Below are positions 26,013 to 34,520 of a DNA stretch of 64,000 bases, in pieces. The notes under the pieces were generated by a model. The model did not search any database. It saw nothing but the letters and a program-made list of their open reading frames with translations, and was not told the origin of the DNA. Each line of letters begins with the position of its first letter. Positions within the stretch are counted from its first letter, which is position 1. Position numbers and translations under genes: made by a program. The stretch is from Mesorhizobium sp. B1-1-8. Lineage in GTDB: Bacteria > Pseudomonadota > Alphaproteobacteria > Rhizobiales > Rhizobiaceae. Where the stretch lies: NCBI RefSeq assembly GCF_006442795.2, contig NZ_CP083956.1, positions 62,001-126,000 of the forward strand, in the 5' to 3' direction.

Positions 26013-26096
26013 GGTTCGTCTCCGTGATTCATCCCTACCGCCGTGAAACGGAGGGCATGGCCGAAACCCGTCGGAGCGTGGCGGATCACATCTTCG

Positions 26097-27680
26097 TTAT
26101 CGAGCGACGTCTTCGCCAAGCGTCGCCACGGTCTTCAGCGCGCCGTCCAGCATGTCGCCCTTTTCGTCCTTCAGCGCCGCCTCGCGCAGGCGGCGGATCC
26201 AGTCGGCGGCGTCGGCGCGGCCCTTGAGCATGGGCAGCGCCGAGAGCACGCGGTCGAATTTCGACTGGGCGCGGGCATGGGTGTCGCTGTAGCCCTTGAT
26301 CAGCCGGCGGCAGTTGAGGATTTCGACAGCAAGCACATAGTCCTTCGGCGCGTGGTCAAGCGCCAGATCGTACCAGCGCTCCAGATGCTCGGCTTCGACC
26401 TTGTGGCGCAGCAGGCGGCGGCGCCATCGGCGCAGGCCGCCGATGAACCACAAAGCTGCAAAGCCGGCAAAGCTGTCGGTGCGGATGTGGCGACCGCGGT
26501 TGATGCGGCGGTCGAGGAAGGCGGCGAGCTTCGGCCGGTTCTCGATGTAGCTGCCAAGGCCCACCGGCAGCGTGCCGCAGAACTCCTCGATGCGCGGATG
26601 GAAATATTCGGTCACCTGCAGGACCGTACCGTCCTTGACGCCGACCTCGTTGCGCACCCGCTTGTCTCGCGTCGAGCGAGTCTTCAAATCCGCGACGCGG
26701 ATCATGTCGTCGTAGCACATGGCGTTGGCGAGGTGCTTTGCCGCGGCGATCGACAGCGCATAACCGCGCTCCGCACTGTCCAGCGCCACCCCCCTGCCCA
26801 ACCGGTCGAGGTATTCGCCGCCATAGGCGATGTCCTGGTAATCGACGACCTTCTTCAGCCCGCGCTCGGCCATGTCGCGCACGGGCTCCGGGAGCGCCGC
26901 GACCCGAGCGGCAAGCCCCTGCCAGCCCTTAAGGAGGGTTTCCGGTCCGCTGACCTTCGCCGTCGACTTGGGTTCGCCAGCAGCAGGCTTCGCTGTCTTA
27001 TCGCCGGCGGGCGCAGCCGTAATCCCACGCGCGCGATCGTAAGCCGCGCCGAAGGCGGCGAGGCTTGGCCCGACGCCACGGCCGCCGGCGCCGATCGCCT
27101 GCTCGTACCTCTCGCGCGTGAACGGCAGCGCATCCGAGCCGGCCAGCGCGCCGAGCAGGCTGGCCGAGATCATGGTGCCGTTCTCGGCCGCGATCTTTTC
27201 CATGTCGAAGGCGATGAAGCGCTTGGCCGCCGCTTGCGCCGTCGCGTGCACCTTTTCCGAGGAGGCGCGGCCGTCGCCCGGCTCGATCTTTTCCGAGACG
27301 GCGGCGATGCGGTGCGAGGAGGCGATGAGCGTCGTGCGCTCGGGCGTCACGAATCCCCTGATGATGGCGCGGCCGGCCTCCATAAGCTCGGCGGCGATCA
27401 GGATATCGACATCGCCCTGCGAGGGCGACAACGCGAAGACCGGCAGCCGGCCGGTGTCGCGGGCCATCTCGACGTAATAGATCGTCGCGCCAGTGCGCTG
27501 GGCGACACCTGCAACGGACGTCGATTGCGCGATGTAGCCGCTGCGCTCGGCGACGTCGGTGATCCAGTCGGCGAGCACACCGCCGCCCTGGCCGCCGACG
27601 GCAAGCACGGCGAGTTTAATCACTGGCTCGTCTTCGCTGGCGCCGGCCTTGGGGCGCAATACGGCGTTGTGGTCAAGCAT
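26097..27680 (-). CDS. iorB: Indolepyruvate ferredoxin oxidoreductase, beta subunit, with C-terminal extension
   Basis: Gamma-type domain of a 2-oxoacid:ferredoxin oxidoreductase acting on aryl pyruvates (indolepyruvate or phenylpyruvate to aryl-acetyl-CoA plus CO2). The 527-residue protein starts with the POR-gamma block LAVLAVGGQGGGVLADW (about residues 22-38), and the catalytic-domain part covers about residues 20-210. A Pro/Ala linker follows, then a long C-terminal DUF6537-like region (EYFHPRIEEFCGTLP, about 380). The start overlaps the iorA stop by eight bases, so the subunits are translationally coupled. It is the last gene of the minus-strand catabolic operon. Confidence 0.92.
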   Translation of the reverse strand: MLDHNAVLRPKAGASEDEPVIKLAVLAVGGQGGGVLADWITDVAERSGYIAQSTSVAGVAQRTGATIYYVEMARDTGRLPVFALSPSQGDVDILIAAELMEAGRAIIRGFVTPERTTLIASSHRIAAVSEKIEPGDGRASSEKVHATAQAAAKRFIAFDMEKIAAENGTMISASLLGALAGSDALPFTRERYEQAIGAGGRGVGPSLAAFGAAYDRARGITAAPAGDKTAKPAAGEPKSTAKVSGPETLLKGWQGLAARVAALPEPVRDMAERGLKKVVDYQDIAYGGEYLDRLGRGVALDSAERGYALSIAAAKHLANAMCYDDMIRVADLKTRSTRDKRVRNEVGVKDGTVLQVTEYFHPRIEEFCGTLPVGLGSYIENRPKLAAFLDRRINRGRHIRTDSFAGFAALWFIGGLRRWRRRLLRHKVEAEHLERWYDLALDHAPKDYVLAVEILNCRRLIKGYSDTHARAQSKFDRVLSALPMLKGRADAADWIRRLREAALKDEKGDMLDGALKTVATLGEDVAR

Positions 27681-29826
27681 CGGCGAACATCAGGCGGCGG
27701 CTCTCGCGGCGCCGCTGCAGGAGACCAATCACCGCGCGGCGCGTGCTTTCCAGGAAGCGGTCCCAGCGGCTTGGGTTGTGCACGACATCGGCGCGATAGA
27801 AAGAAGGGCAGAGCACGGCGGCGTCGGCCACCTCGCCGCAATTGCCGCAGCCAACGCAATTCTCGTCAATCGAGGCAACCGGATCGTCGCGCAGCGGATC
27901 GTCCAGCGACTTCACCGACAGCGACGGGCAGCCCGAAAGCCGCATGCAGGCGTGGTCACCGGTGCAGATATCCTCGTCGACGCCGAATTTCGGCTTGACG
28001 ATGCGCGCTCCTCCCTCGATCGCCTTGTCGATCAGCGGCTTCTCCCGGCGCTGGCGGTTGAGCATGCATTCCGACGAGGCGACGATGACCTTCGGCCCCT
28101 TCTCCTCCGTCGTCAGCGCCTCGCGCAGCGCGGCTTGCATCTTGCCGACATCATAGGTGCGGTCGATGTGGCGCAGCCATTTGACGCCCATGCCTTTCAC
28201 CGCTTCATCGATCGGATGCTTGGTCGACTTGGTGCGATTGTTGGCGCGGGATGAAAGAATGTCCTGGCCGCCGGTGGCGGCCGAATAGAAATTGTCGACG
28301 ATGACGATGACGCCATCGTTCTTGTTGAACACCGCATTGCCGATCGAGGAGGTCAGGCCGTTGTGCCAGAAGCCGCCATCGCCGACGAAGGAGATCGAGC
28401 GGCGTTTTGCTTCGGGCGAATTGAAGGCCGAGGCCGAAGCCGGGCCCAGCCCATAGCCCATAGTGGTGGCGCCGAGCTCGAAGGGCGGCATGATCGAGAA
28501 CAGATGGCAGCCGATGTCGGACGCGATGTGGTGCTTGCCGAGTTCCTGCTCGACCAGCTTCGTTGCGGCAAAGATCGGCCGCTCCGGACAGCCGATGCAG
28601 AAGCCCGGCGGGCGGCCCGGCACGACGTTGATCAGGTCCGCGGTGTCGACGCCCTCGCCCAGCTTGTTCGGCGCACGCACCTCGCCCGGCAAAAGATGCG
28701 GGGCGTTGGTGCGCAGGAAGGAGCCGATGCCGTCGAGCATGACCTGGCCGGTGTACTCGCCGGCCATCGGCAGATGTTCCTTGCCGACCAGCCTGGTGCC
28801 GCGGCCGGCCTTGTGCAGCATGGCGGCAAAGGCCTGCTCGATGTAATTGGGCTGGCCTTCCTCGACGACCAGCACCGCCTGCTTGCCCTCGCAGAAGGAC
28901 AGGAACTCGTCGTCGACCAGCGGATAGACGGCGTTGAGCACGTAGAGCGGCACCTCGGTGTCGCCATAAGTGTCGGCAAGGCCGAGCCTCTGCAGCGCGC
29001 GGATCACCGAATTATACATGCCGCCCTGCATGACGATGCCGACAGAGCCGTGGTCCGAGCCGAAGATCTCGTTGATCTTGCGGCTTTTGATGAAGTCCAC
29101 CGCCGCCGGCCAGCGCTTCGCAACCTTTTCCTTCTCATGCAGGAAGGAGGCGGGCGGCAGCACGATGCGGCCGGTGTCGCGGCGCGGCGCTTCCAGTGCA
29201 TCGGCCACCGACATTGGCGGGCGCTTGTTGTCCTTGGCGATGAAGTGGCCATGGACGTGGCAGCAGCGGATGCGCACCTGCAGCATGACAGGCGTATTGG
29301 AGACTTCGGACAGCTCGAAACCGTCCTCGACCGCCTTGACGATCGAAGGCAGGTTGGGGCGCGGGTCGAGCAGCCAGACCTGGCTCTTCATCGCGAAGGC
29401 ATGGCTGCGCTCCTGCATGATCGAGGAGCCCTCGCCATAGTCCTCGCCGACGATGATCAGCGCGCCGCCGGTGACGCCGCCGGACGCCAGATTGGCGAGC
29501 GCATCGGAAGCGACATTGGTGCCGACTGTCGACTTGAAGGTGGCGGCACCGCGGATCGGGTAGTGCACCGAGGCGGCAAGCATGGCGGTGGCTGTCGCCT
29601 CCGAAGCGCTCGCCTCGAAATGCACGCCGAGCTCGCCCAGAATATCCTGCGCGTCGGCCAGCACGTCCATCAGGTGGCTGATCGGCGCGCCCTGGTAGCC
29701 GCCGACATAGCCGACGCCGCATTGCAGCAGCGCCTTGGTGATGGCGAGGATGCCCTCGCCGGCGAATTCCTGCCCGGCGCCGAGCCTCAGCTTTTCGACT
29801 TCCCTGGCAAAAGACCGTTCGGCCAT
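27673..29826 (-). CDS. iorA: Indolepyruvate ferredoxin oxidoreductase, alpha subunit
   Basis: Thiamine-diphosphate subunit of the aryl-pyruvate oxidoreductase, 717 residues. The N-terminal POR domain includes GYVGGYQGAPISHLMDVL. The TPP-binding part has GDGGFWHNGLTSSIGNAVF and VDNFYSAATGGQ. A C-terminal ferredoxin-like domain has one complete cluster motif (CVGCGNC...LCP) and a first motif with only three Cys (CTGDHAC...GCP). Electrons should go to ferredoxin. It sits 44 bp downstream of a marR gene in the operon 32733-26097. Confidence 0.94.
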   Translation of the reverse strand: MAERSFAREVEKLRLGAGQEFAGEGILAITKALLQCGVGYVGGYQGAPISHLMDVLADAQDILGELGVHFEASASEATATAMLAASVHYPIRGAATFKSTVGTNVASDALANLASGGVTGGALIIVGEDYGEGSSIMQERSHAFAMKSQVWLLDPRPNLPSIVKAVEDGFELSEVSNTPVMLQVRIRCCHVHGHFIAKDNKRPPMSVADALEAPRRDTGRIVLPPASFLHEKEKVAKRWPAAVDFIKSRKINEIFGSDHGSVGIVMQGGMYNSVIRALQRLGLADTYGDTEVPLYVLNAVYPLVDDEFLSFCEGKQAVLVVEEGQPNYIEQAFAAMLHKAGRGTRLVGKEHLPMAGEYTGQVMLDGIGSFLRTNAPHLLPGEVRAPNKLGEGVDTADLINVVPGRPPGFCIGCPERPIFAATKLVEQELGKHHIASDIGCHLFSIMPPFELGATTMGYGLGPASASAFNSPEAKRRSISFVGDGGFWHNGLTSSIGNAVFNKNDGVIVIVDNFYSAATGGQDILSSRANNRTKSTKHPIDEAVKGMGVKWLRHIDRTYDVGKMQAALREALTTEEKGPKVIVASSECMLNRQRREKPLIDKAIEGGARIVKPKFGVDEDICTGDHACMRLSGCPSLSVKSLDDPLRDDPVASIDENCVGCGNCGEVADAAVLCPSFYRADVVHNPSRWDRFLESTRRAVIGLLQRRRESRRLMFADA

Positions 29827-29870
29827 CTCTGCCTCCTTCCGTTGCCGCCGATTTCGGGCGGCGCGTACAA

Positions 29871-30353
29871 CTAAATCTCGTGCTTGCGGATGTTCTTCAG
29901 CATCTTCTGCAGCGTAGCGATCAGCGCGGCATATTCGGCGTCGTCGATGCCGTCGAACATCGCCTCGAAAGCGTCGTGCATGGCCGGCCAGGCGCGGGTG
30001 AACAATGCCCGCCCGTCATCGGTCAGGAATACGTGGCGGAAGCGGCTGTCGCTGACGCCCTGCTCGCGCCGCACCAGCCCCTGCCCTTCCAGCGTATCGA
30101 GCGTGCGGCTGAGCGTCGATTGCTCGATCACCGTGTAGACCGAGAGATCGTTGACGGTGATGCCGTCGGTGACCGACAGCACGGCCAGCGTGCGGACCTG
30201 CGGAATGGTCAGGCCCTGCTTGCGAAAATCCTCGCGCAGCGTGGCGTTGTAGCGGCCCATGATGCGGTTCATCAGATAGGGCGCGAATTGCTGCAGGCCG
30301 ATCTGGCCGAGGGTCGAGATGCGCTGGCGCTTCTCGAGCGGCTTCTGATCCAT
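29871..30353 (-). CDS. MarR-family transcriptional regulator 1
   Basis: A 160-residue dimeric winged-helix regulator. The helical N-terminus (GQIGLQQFAPYLMNRIMGRY) dimerises, and the DNA-binding part spans TIPQVRTLAVLSVTDGITVNDLSVYTVIEQSTLSRTL, with the wing in RREQGVSDSRFRHVFLTDDGR. MarR proteins usually bind ~15-20 bp palindromes and release DNA on binding an aromatic ligand. Its ATG overlaps the TGA of the upstream FAD oxidoreductase. It is a candidate for the regulator that binds the shared 14-bp palindromes. Confidence 0.92.
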   Translation of the reverse strand: MDQKPLEKRQRISTLGQIGLQQFAPYLMNRIMGRYNATLREDFRKQGLTIPQVRTLAVLSVTDGITVNDLSVYTVIEQSTLSRTLDTLEGQGLVRREQGVSDSRFRHVFLTDDGRALFTRAWPAMHDAFEAMFDGIDDAEYAALIATLQKMLKNIRKHEI

Positions 30354-31924
30354 CAGAGCCTCCTCGCCAGGAGAAAGCCGGAGCCGCCGCCGAGGCCGGC
30401 GCCGGGGTGGGTGGAGGCGCCGATATGGTAGAGGCCCTTGATGCCGGTCTCGTGGTTGCGGCTCGCCTTGAACGGCCGCCACAGGAAGGACTGGTCGATG
30501 GTGGAAGAGCCGCCATAGGGATCGCCGCCGACCAGGTTGATGTTCATGGCTTCGAGATCGGCCGGCGAACAGGCGCGGCGCGCGATGACCGTCTCGCGGA
30601 AGCCATCGATATGATTGGCTAGGATCGCCTCGACCCGGTCGGCATAGGCCTCGCGCAAGGGTTCGGTCCAGCGTCCGTCGGCCGGCGCTTCGAGCTTGCC
30701 GGCGGCATCGCCCTTGATATAGCGCGGCGCCTCCGGCAGTTGCAGCCACAGGATCGCCTTGCCCTCAGGGCAGCGCGACGGATCGAGTGCGTGCGGCTGG
30801 CCGACGCAGATGGTCGGCACTTCCGGCAGCAGGCCGCGCACCGCCTCGTTGCAGGCCTTGGAGACGCCGTCGAGGCCTGGCGTCAGATGCAGCAGCGCCA
30901 CCTTGTCGAGGCCCTCGCCGCGCCAGGCCGGCGGCTTGTCCAAGGCATAGTGGATCTGGAAATTGCCTTTGCCGTAGCGATAGTTCTGCGTGGCCTTGGC
31001 TGCGTCCTCGGGCGCATCCTTGCCGAGCAGGCGGCCATAGAGCTGGGTCGGGGTGACCGAGCAGATGACGCTCTTGATGGCGTTGATCGTTTCGCCTGAG
31101 GCGAGCCGCACACCGGTGGCACGGCCGCCGCCCTGGACTATCGAGGCGACGTCGGCATTGACGCGGATGCCGCCGCCGCGCTCGCGGATCAGCGCCTGGA
31201 AAGCGGCAAGCAGGTTTTTCGCGCCGCCCTTGACGATCGGCGCGCCGGCGGCCTCCAACGCGAAGGCAATAACCTTGGCGATCTGGCCGGAAAAGGCGTC
31301 TTCCGGTCCGAGGCCGGCATGCAGCACCCAGGGCGCCCACAGCGCGCGGACGGTGTCGGATGTGTAAGCCGTTTCTAGCCAGCCCCGCGCGGGTACCAAC
31401 GCCTCGCCGAGAAAGGCGGCGAGATTGCGCGGCCCGCGCCGCCAGGCCTCGCTGGCCATCAGCTTCGTCGTTGGATAAGACCACAGCGCGCCGCCAAGCA
31501 GGCCGAAGAGCAGGCCGGCATTGCGCTTTATGTCGCCGACATCGCGGCCGTGGCGGTCGCCGTCGCCTGATGCGATCTTGTTCAGCGCCGCGATGTTGGC
31601 GGCGCGGTCGGTGGTGAGCACGGCATGGCTGCCGTCAGGCCTGAGCACGCCGGTGGGCGTCGCGGTATGGCAGAACTCCAGCCCGTGCCGCGCCAGGTCC
31701 TTGCCGAGCGCCGCATAGGCCGGCGAGGTGATGAACAGCACGAAGGTCGTCGCCATCACATCGTGGACGAAGCCGGGCGCCGTGATCTCCTCCGTGCGCA
31801 TGCAGCCGCCGACGCGGTCGTTGCGCTCGAGCACGAGCACTTTGGCGCCTTTGGCGCCAAGCATCGCCGCGCAGACCAGGGCGTTGATGCCGCTGCCGAC
31901 GATGATGTGATCGACATCGCTCAT
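30353..31924 (-). CDS. FAD-dependent oxidoreductase, phytoene-desaturase-like (paralogue 1)
   Basis: A 523-residue flavoprotein. The N-terminus VDHIIVGSGINALVCAAMLGAKG is a dinucleotide-binding fold with GSGINA, followed by LERNDRVGGCMRTEE, the FAD-ribose Glu and GG motif of the phytoene desaturase/PYROXD2 group. The C-terminal FAD motif is LYHIGASTHPGAGLGGGSGF. These enzymes dehydrogenate or isomerise hydrophobic substrates; the substrate here is unknown. It lies between the cyclase gene (17 bp upstream) and marR. A paralogue is transcribed divergently at 32852-34426. Confidence 0.88.
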   Translation of the reverse strand: MSDVDHIIVGSGINALVCAAMLGAKGAKVLVLERNDRVGGCMRTEEITAPGFVHDVMATTFVLFITSPAYAALGKDLARHGLEFCHTATPTGVLRPDGSHAVLTTDRAANIAALNKIASGDGDRHGRDVGDIKRNAGLLFGLLGGALWSYPTTKLMASEAWRRGPRNLAAFLGEALVPARGWLETAYTSDTVRALWAPWVLHAGLGPEDAFSGQIAKVIAFALEAAGAPIVKGGAKNLLAAFQALIRERGGGIRVNADVASIVQGGGRATGVRLASGETINAIKSVICSVTPTQLYGRLLGKDAPEDAAKATQNYRYGKGNFQIHYALDKPPAWRGEGLDKVALLHLTPGLDGVSKACNEAVRGLLPEVPTICVGQPHALDPSRCPEGKAILWLQLPEAPRYIKGDAAGKLEAPADGRWTEPLREAYADRVEAILANHIDGFRETVIARRACSPADLEAMNINLVGGDPYGGSSTIDQSFLWRPFKASRNHETGIKGLYHIGASTHPGAGLGGGSGFLLARRL

Positions 31925-31941
31925 CGTCGTGGCCTTAAGCC

Positions 31942-32733
31942 TTAGCCTCGTGGCACCAGCGCCAGCGCGCGGATCGGGCTGCCGGTGCCGTGCTCGATCT
32001 TGAGTGGGGCAGCGATCAGGATCGCGCCTTTCGGCGGCAGTTGATCGAGGTTGCACAGGCTGGCCAGACCATAGCGGTTGGCCTTGTGCATCAGCGTATG
32101 CGCCGGGAACGGCGGTTCCATGCCGCCGGCCTTGCCGGCATCGGTGCCGATCGTCTCCGAGCCCCAGCCCTTGATGTCCTTGCCGATCAGGAACTGGATG
32201 GCTTCCGCCGTTGGGCCAGGCGTGTGCGGGCCGGTCTCGTTGGCGTTGAGAAACTCGGCCTCCGAGCCGTTGCGCTTGTACCAGTCGGTGCGCATCACCA
32301 CCCATTCGCCCGGGTTGATGGCGCCATGCTCTGCTTCCCAGGCCTTGATGTGGTCCACGGTGAGCAGGAAATCGTGATCGGCGGCGGCTTCCTTGGAGCA
32401 GTCGATGACATTGACCGGGCCGACGAAATTCTGCGCCGGAATGGTGTCGGTGGCGCCGTCCGGATAGTCCTTGCCGGTGATCCAATGCTGCGGTGCGTCG
32501 AAATGCGTGCCCGAATGCTCGCCGAGCTTCAGCCAGTTCCAGGCCCACCACGGACCGTTCTTGTCGTATCTGGAGATGGCGTGGATCTCGACCTTCGGCG
32601 TGTCGACGGCGAGTTCCGGCGGCAGCTTGATCAGCGGCGTATCCGGCCCGAGCGGCGCCGACAGGTCGACCACCTTGATGGCGCCCGAAAGCAGCTGGCC
32701 GGCGACCTCGCCGAGGAGTTCTTGCGTGTCCAT
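31942..32733 (-). CDS. Cyclase-family metal hydrolase, isatin-hydrolase/KynB-like
   Basis: A 263-residue member of PF04199. The metal-binding motif HSGTHFDAPQH fits HxGTHxDxPxH exactly, which places it with isatin hydrolases and kynurenine formamidases. The length is closer to isatin hydrolase (about 260) than to KynB (about 210). Both reactions feed anthranilate-type compounds, which would fit the 2-aminobenzoyl-CoA-type enzyme at 39885. ATG 32733 is chosen over 32766. It is the first gene of the minus-strand operon; a shared palindrome lies 90 bp upstream. Substrate assignment is inference. Confidence 0.82.
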   Translation of the reverse strand: MDTQELLGEVAGQLLSGAIKVVDLSAPLGPDTPLIKLPPELAVDTPKVEIHAISRYDKNGPWWAWNWLKLGEHSGTHFDAPQHWITGKDYPDGATDTIPAQNFVGPVNVIDCSKEAAADHDFLLTVDHIKAWEAEHGAINPGEWVVMRTDWYKRNGSEAEFLNANETGPHTPGPTAEAIQFLIGKDIKGWGSETIGTDAGKAGGMEPPFPAHTLMHKANRYGLASLCNLDQLPPKGAILIAAPLKIEHGTGSPIRALALVPRG

Positions 32734-32822
32734 GGTCTTTCGTTCCCTCTTTCTCGTGATGATCAAGGCTCGTTGCGGCCCTTAATATCCTACTAGACGA
32801 AAACATATGCATCTGCAATTAT

Positions 32823-32836
32823 CTTTAAGCATAAAG
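32823..32836. promoter_or_regulatory. Shared palindrome site S1
   Basis: CTTTAAGCATAAAG lies in the divergent control region between the cyclase gene and FAD oxidoreductase paralogue 2. It matches sites at 39814, 47767 and 47832 (consensus YTTYAAGCNTRAAA). It is 15 bp before the preferred GTG start of the plus-strand gene. Confidence 0.5.
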
Positions 32837-32851
32837 CATCTGGGGCGGGGC

Positions 32852-34426
32852 GTGAGCGAGTTCGACGCCATCTTTGTCGGAGCGGGCCATAACAGTCTGG
32901 CTTGCGCCGCGCATCTGGCGCTCAAAGGCTGGAAAACCGCGGTTTTTGAACGCGGTGCAACAATCGGCGGCGCCGTCAGGACGGCGGAATATACGCTTCC
33001 CGGCTTCCGGCACGATTTCGGCGCGATGAATCTGAGCCTGTTCGCCGGCTCGGCCTTCCACCGGAAATATGCAAATGAATTGAAAAGCCACGGGCTGGAA
33101 TTCGCCCCGGTGGCCGATTGTTTCGCCAGCGCCTTCCCGGACGGGAAATGGTTCGGCGTCAGCAACGACCTGGAAAAGACCGCGTCGCGGCTGGCCGCCT
33201 TCTCGGCGGCGGACGCGGCCACATGGCGTAAGCTGGTCGGTGCTTTTCCGGGGGAAGCGGAGCATTTGTTCCGCCTGCTGGGTTCGCCGATGAGCGTGCG
33301 CGCGCTCGCCGGCACGGCATGGAATCTCTGGCGCAAGAAGGGCATTGCCGGCGCGCTCGATACGGCGCGCCTGCTGTTGTCCTCGCCTCGCGCCTGGCTG
33401 GATGAAAATTTCGAGACGCCGCATGTCAGGGCGACGCTCGCCGCCTGGGGCATGCATCTCGATTTCGCGCCCGACATCGCCGGCGGCGCCGTGTTCCCCT
33501 ATCTGGAATCGATGGCTAACCAGAGGTTCGGCATGGTGCTCGGCAAAGGCGGCGCCGATACCATCATCCGGGCGCTTGCCGGCATGCTCAAGGCGGCCGG
33601 CGGCAAGATCATAACAGGCGCGGAGGTGTCGGAGATCACGGTTGCCGGCGGAAAGGCGACGGGCGTGCGGCTGGCTTCCGGCGATTTTCATGCCGCCAGC
33701 AAGGCCGTCATTGCCGGCGTCGCGCCCAAGGCTCTGGCGGGCAAGCTTCTGCCCGGCGGATCGGGCGATGCCGGCTTCGATGCGGCGATGAAGACATTCC
33801 GCCACGCGCCGGGCACGATGATGATCCATCTGGCGCTGGACGACCTGCCGGACTGGCGCGCCGGCGCCGAGCTTCGCCAATTCGCCTATGTGCATCTGGC
33901 ACCGTCGCTCGATACGATGTCGCGCACCTATCAGCAAGCGGTTGCGGGCCTGTTGCCGGACGAGCCGGTGCTGGTCGTCGGCCAGCCGACGGCGGTCGAT
34001 CCGTCGCGGGCGCCCGTCGGCAAGCACGTGCTGTGGGTGCAGGTGCGCATGCTGCCTGCCGAAATCCTTGGCGATGCTGCAGGAAAGATCGAGCCTGCCC
34101 CTTGGGATATAGTCAAGGATGCCTATGCCGAGCGCGTGCTCGACATTATTGAGGCCTATGCGCCAGGATTGAGGCGGAGGATTCTCGGCCGAGCGGTCTT
34201 CTCGCCGCTCGACCTCGAGCGCGAGAATCCGAACCTGGTCGGCGGCGACCAGATCTGCGGCAGCCATTACCTGGCGCAGAATTTTCTGTTTCGCCCGGCG
34301 CGCGGCTTTGCGCGCTGGAACACGCCGGTCGCCAACCTCTACCTCACCGGCGCCGCGACATGGCCCGGCGCTGGCACGGGTTCTGCGTCCGGCTACATGC
34401 TCGCCCAACAGCTCGGAGGGAATTAG
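32852..34426 (+). CDS. FAD-dependent oxidoreductase, phytoene-desaturase-like (paralogue 2)
   Basis: About 524 residues from GTG 32852 (preceded by GGGGCGGGG); an ATG at 32807 would add 15 residues but lies across the S1 palindrome. The N-terminal FAD fold FDAIFVGAGHNSLACAAHLALKG, the GATIGGAVRTAEY block and the C-terminal LYLTGAATWPGAGTGSASGY show it is a paralogue of the divergent gene at 30353-31924. Function is unknown. The ABC transporter genes follow 94 bp downstream in the same direction. Confidence 0.88.
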   Translation: MSEFDAIFVGAGHNSLACAAHLALKGWKTAVFERGATIGGAVRTAEYTLPGFRHDFGAMNLSLFAGSAFHRKYANELKSHGLEFAPVADCFASAFPDGKWFGVSNDLEKTASRLAAFSAADAATWRKLVGAFPGEAEHLFRLLGSPMSVRALAGTAWNLWRKKGIAGALDTARLLLSSPRAWLDENFETPHVRATLAAWGMHLDFAPDIAGGAVFPYLESMANQRFGMVLGKGGADTIIRALAGMLKAAGGKIITGAEVSEITVAGGKATGVRLASGDFHAASKAVIAGVAPKALAGKLLPGGSGDAGFDAAMKTFRHAPGTMMIHLALDDLPDWRAGAELRQFAYVHLAPSLDTMSRTYQQAVAGLLPDEPVLVVGQPTAVDPSRAPVGKHVLWVQVRMLPAEILGDAAGKIEPAPWDIVKDAYAERVLDIIEAYAPGLRRRILGRAVFSPLDLERENPNLVGGDQICGSHYLAQNFLFRPARGFARWNTPVANLYLTGAATWPGAGTGSASGYMLAQQLGGN

Positions 34427-34520
34427 AATTCCAGGACGGGAAGTGCGCGGTTGCCCGGGAACCTGAACCGACGGATCGATTACGCCGCGCAAACAATGAC
34501 AATCAACAAGGGGAACGACC

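Noticed and set aside
26043..27998. 651-codon plus-strand frame antisense to iorB and iorA
   Set aside because: It spans two well-supported minus-strand genes and shows shadow composition.
30353..32818. An 821-codon single frame suggesting a fusion of FAD oxidoreductase 1 with upstream sequence
   Set aside because: The upstream part is out of frame with the real cyclase gene and has shadow composition; the FAD protein starts at 31924.
30353..34426. Phytoene desaturase function for the two FAD proteins
   Set aside because: No other carotenoid genes are nearby and the family is broad; only the fold is supported.
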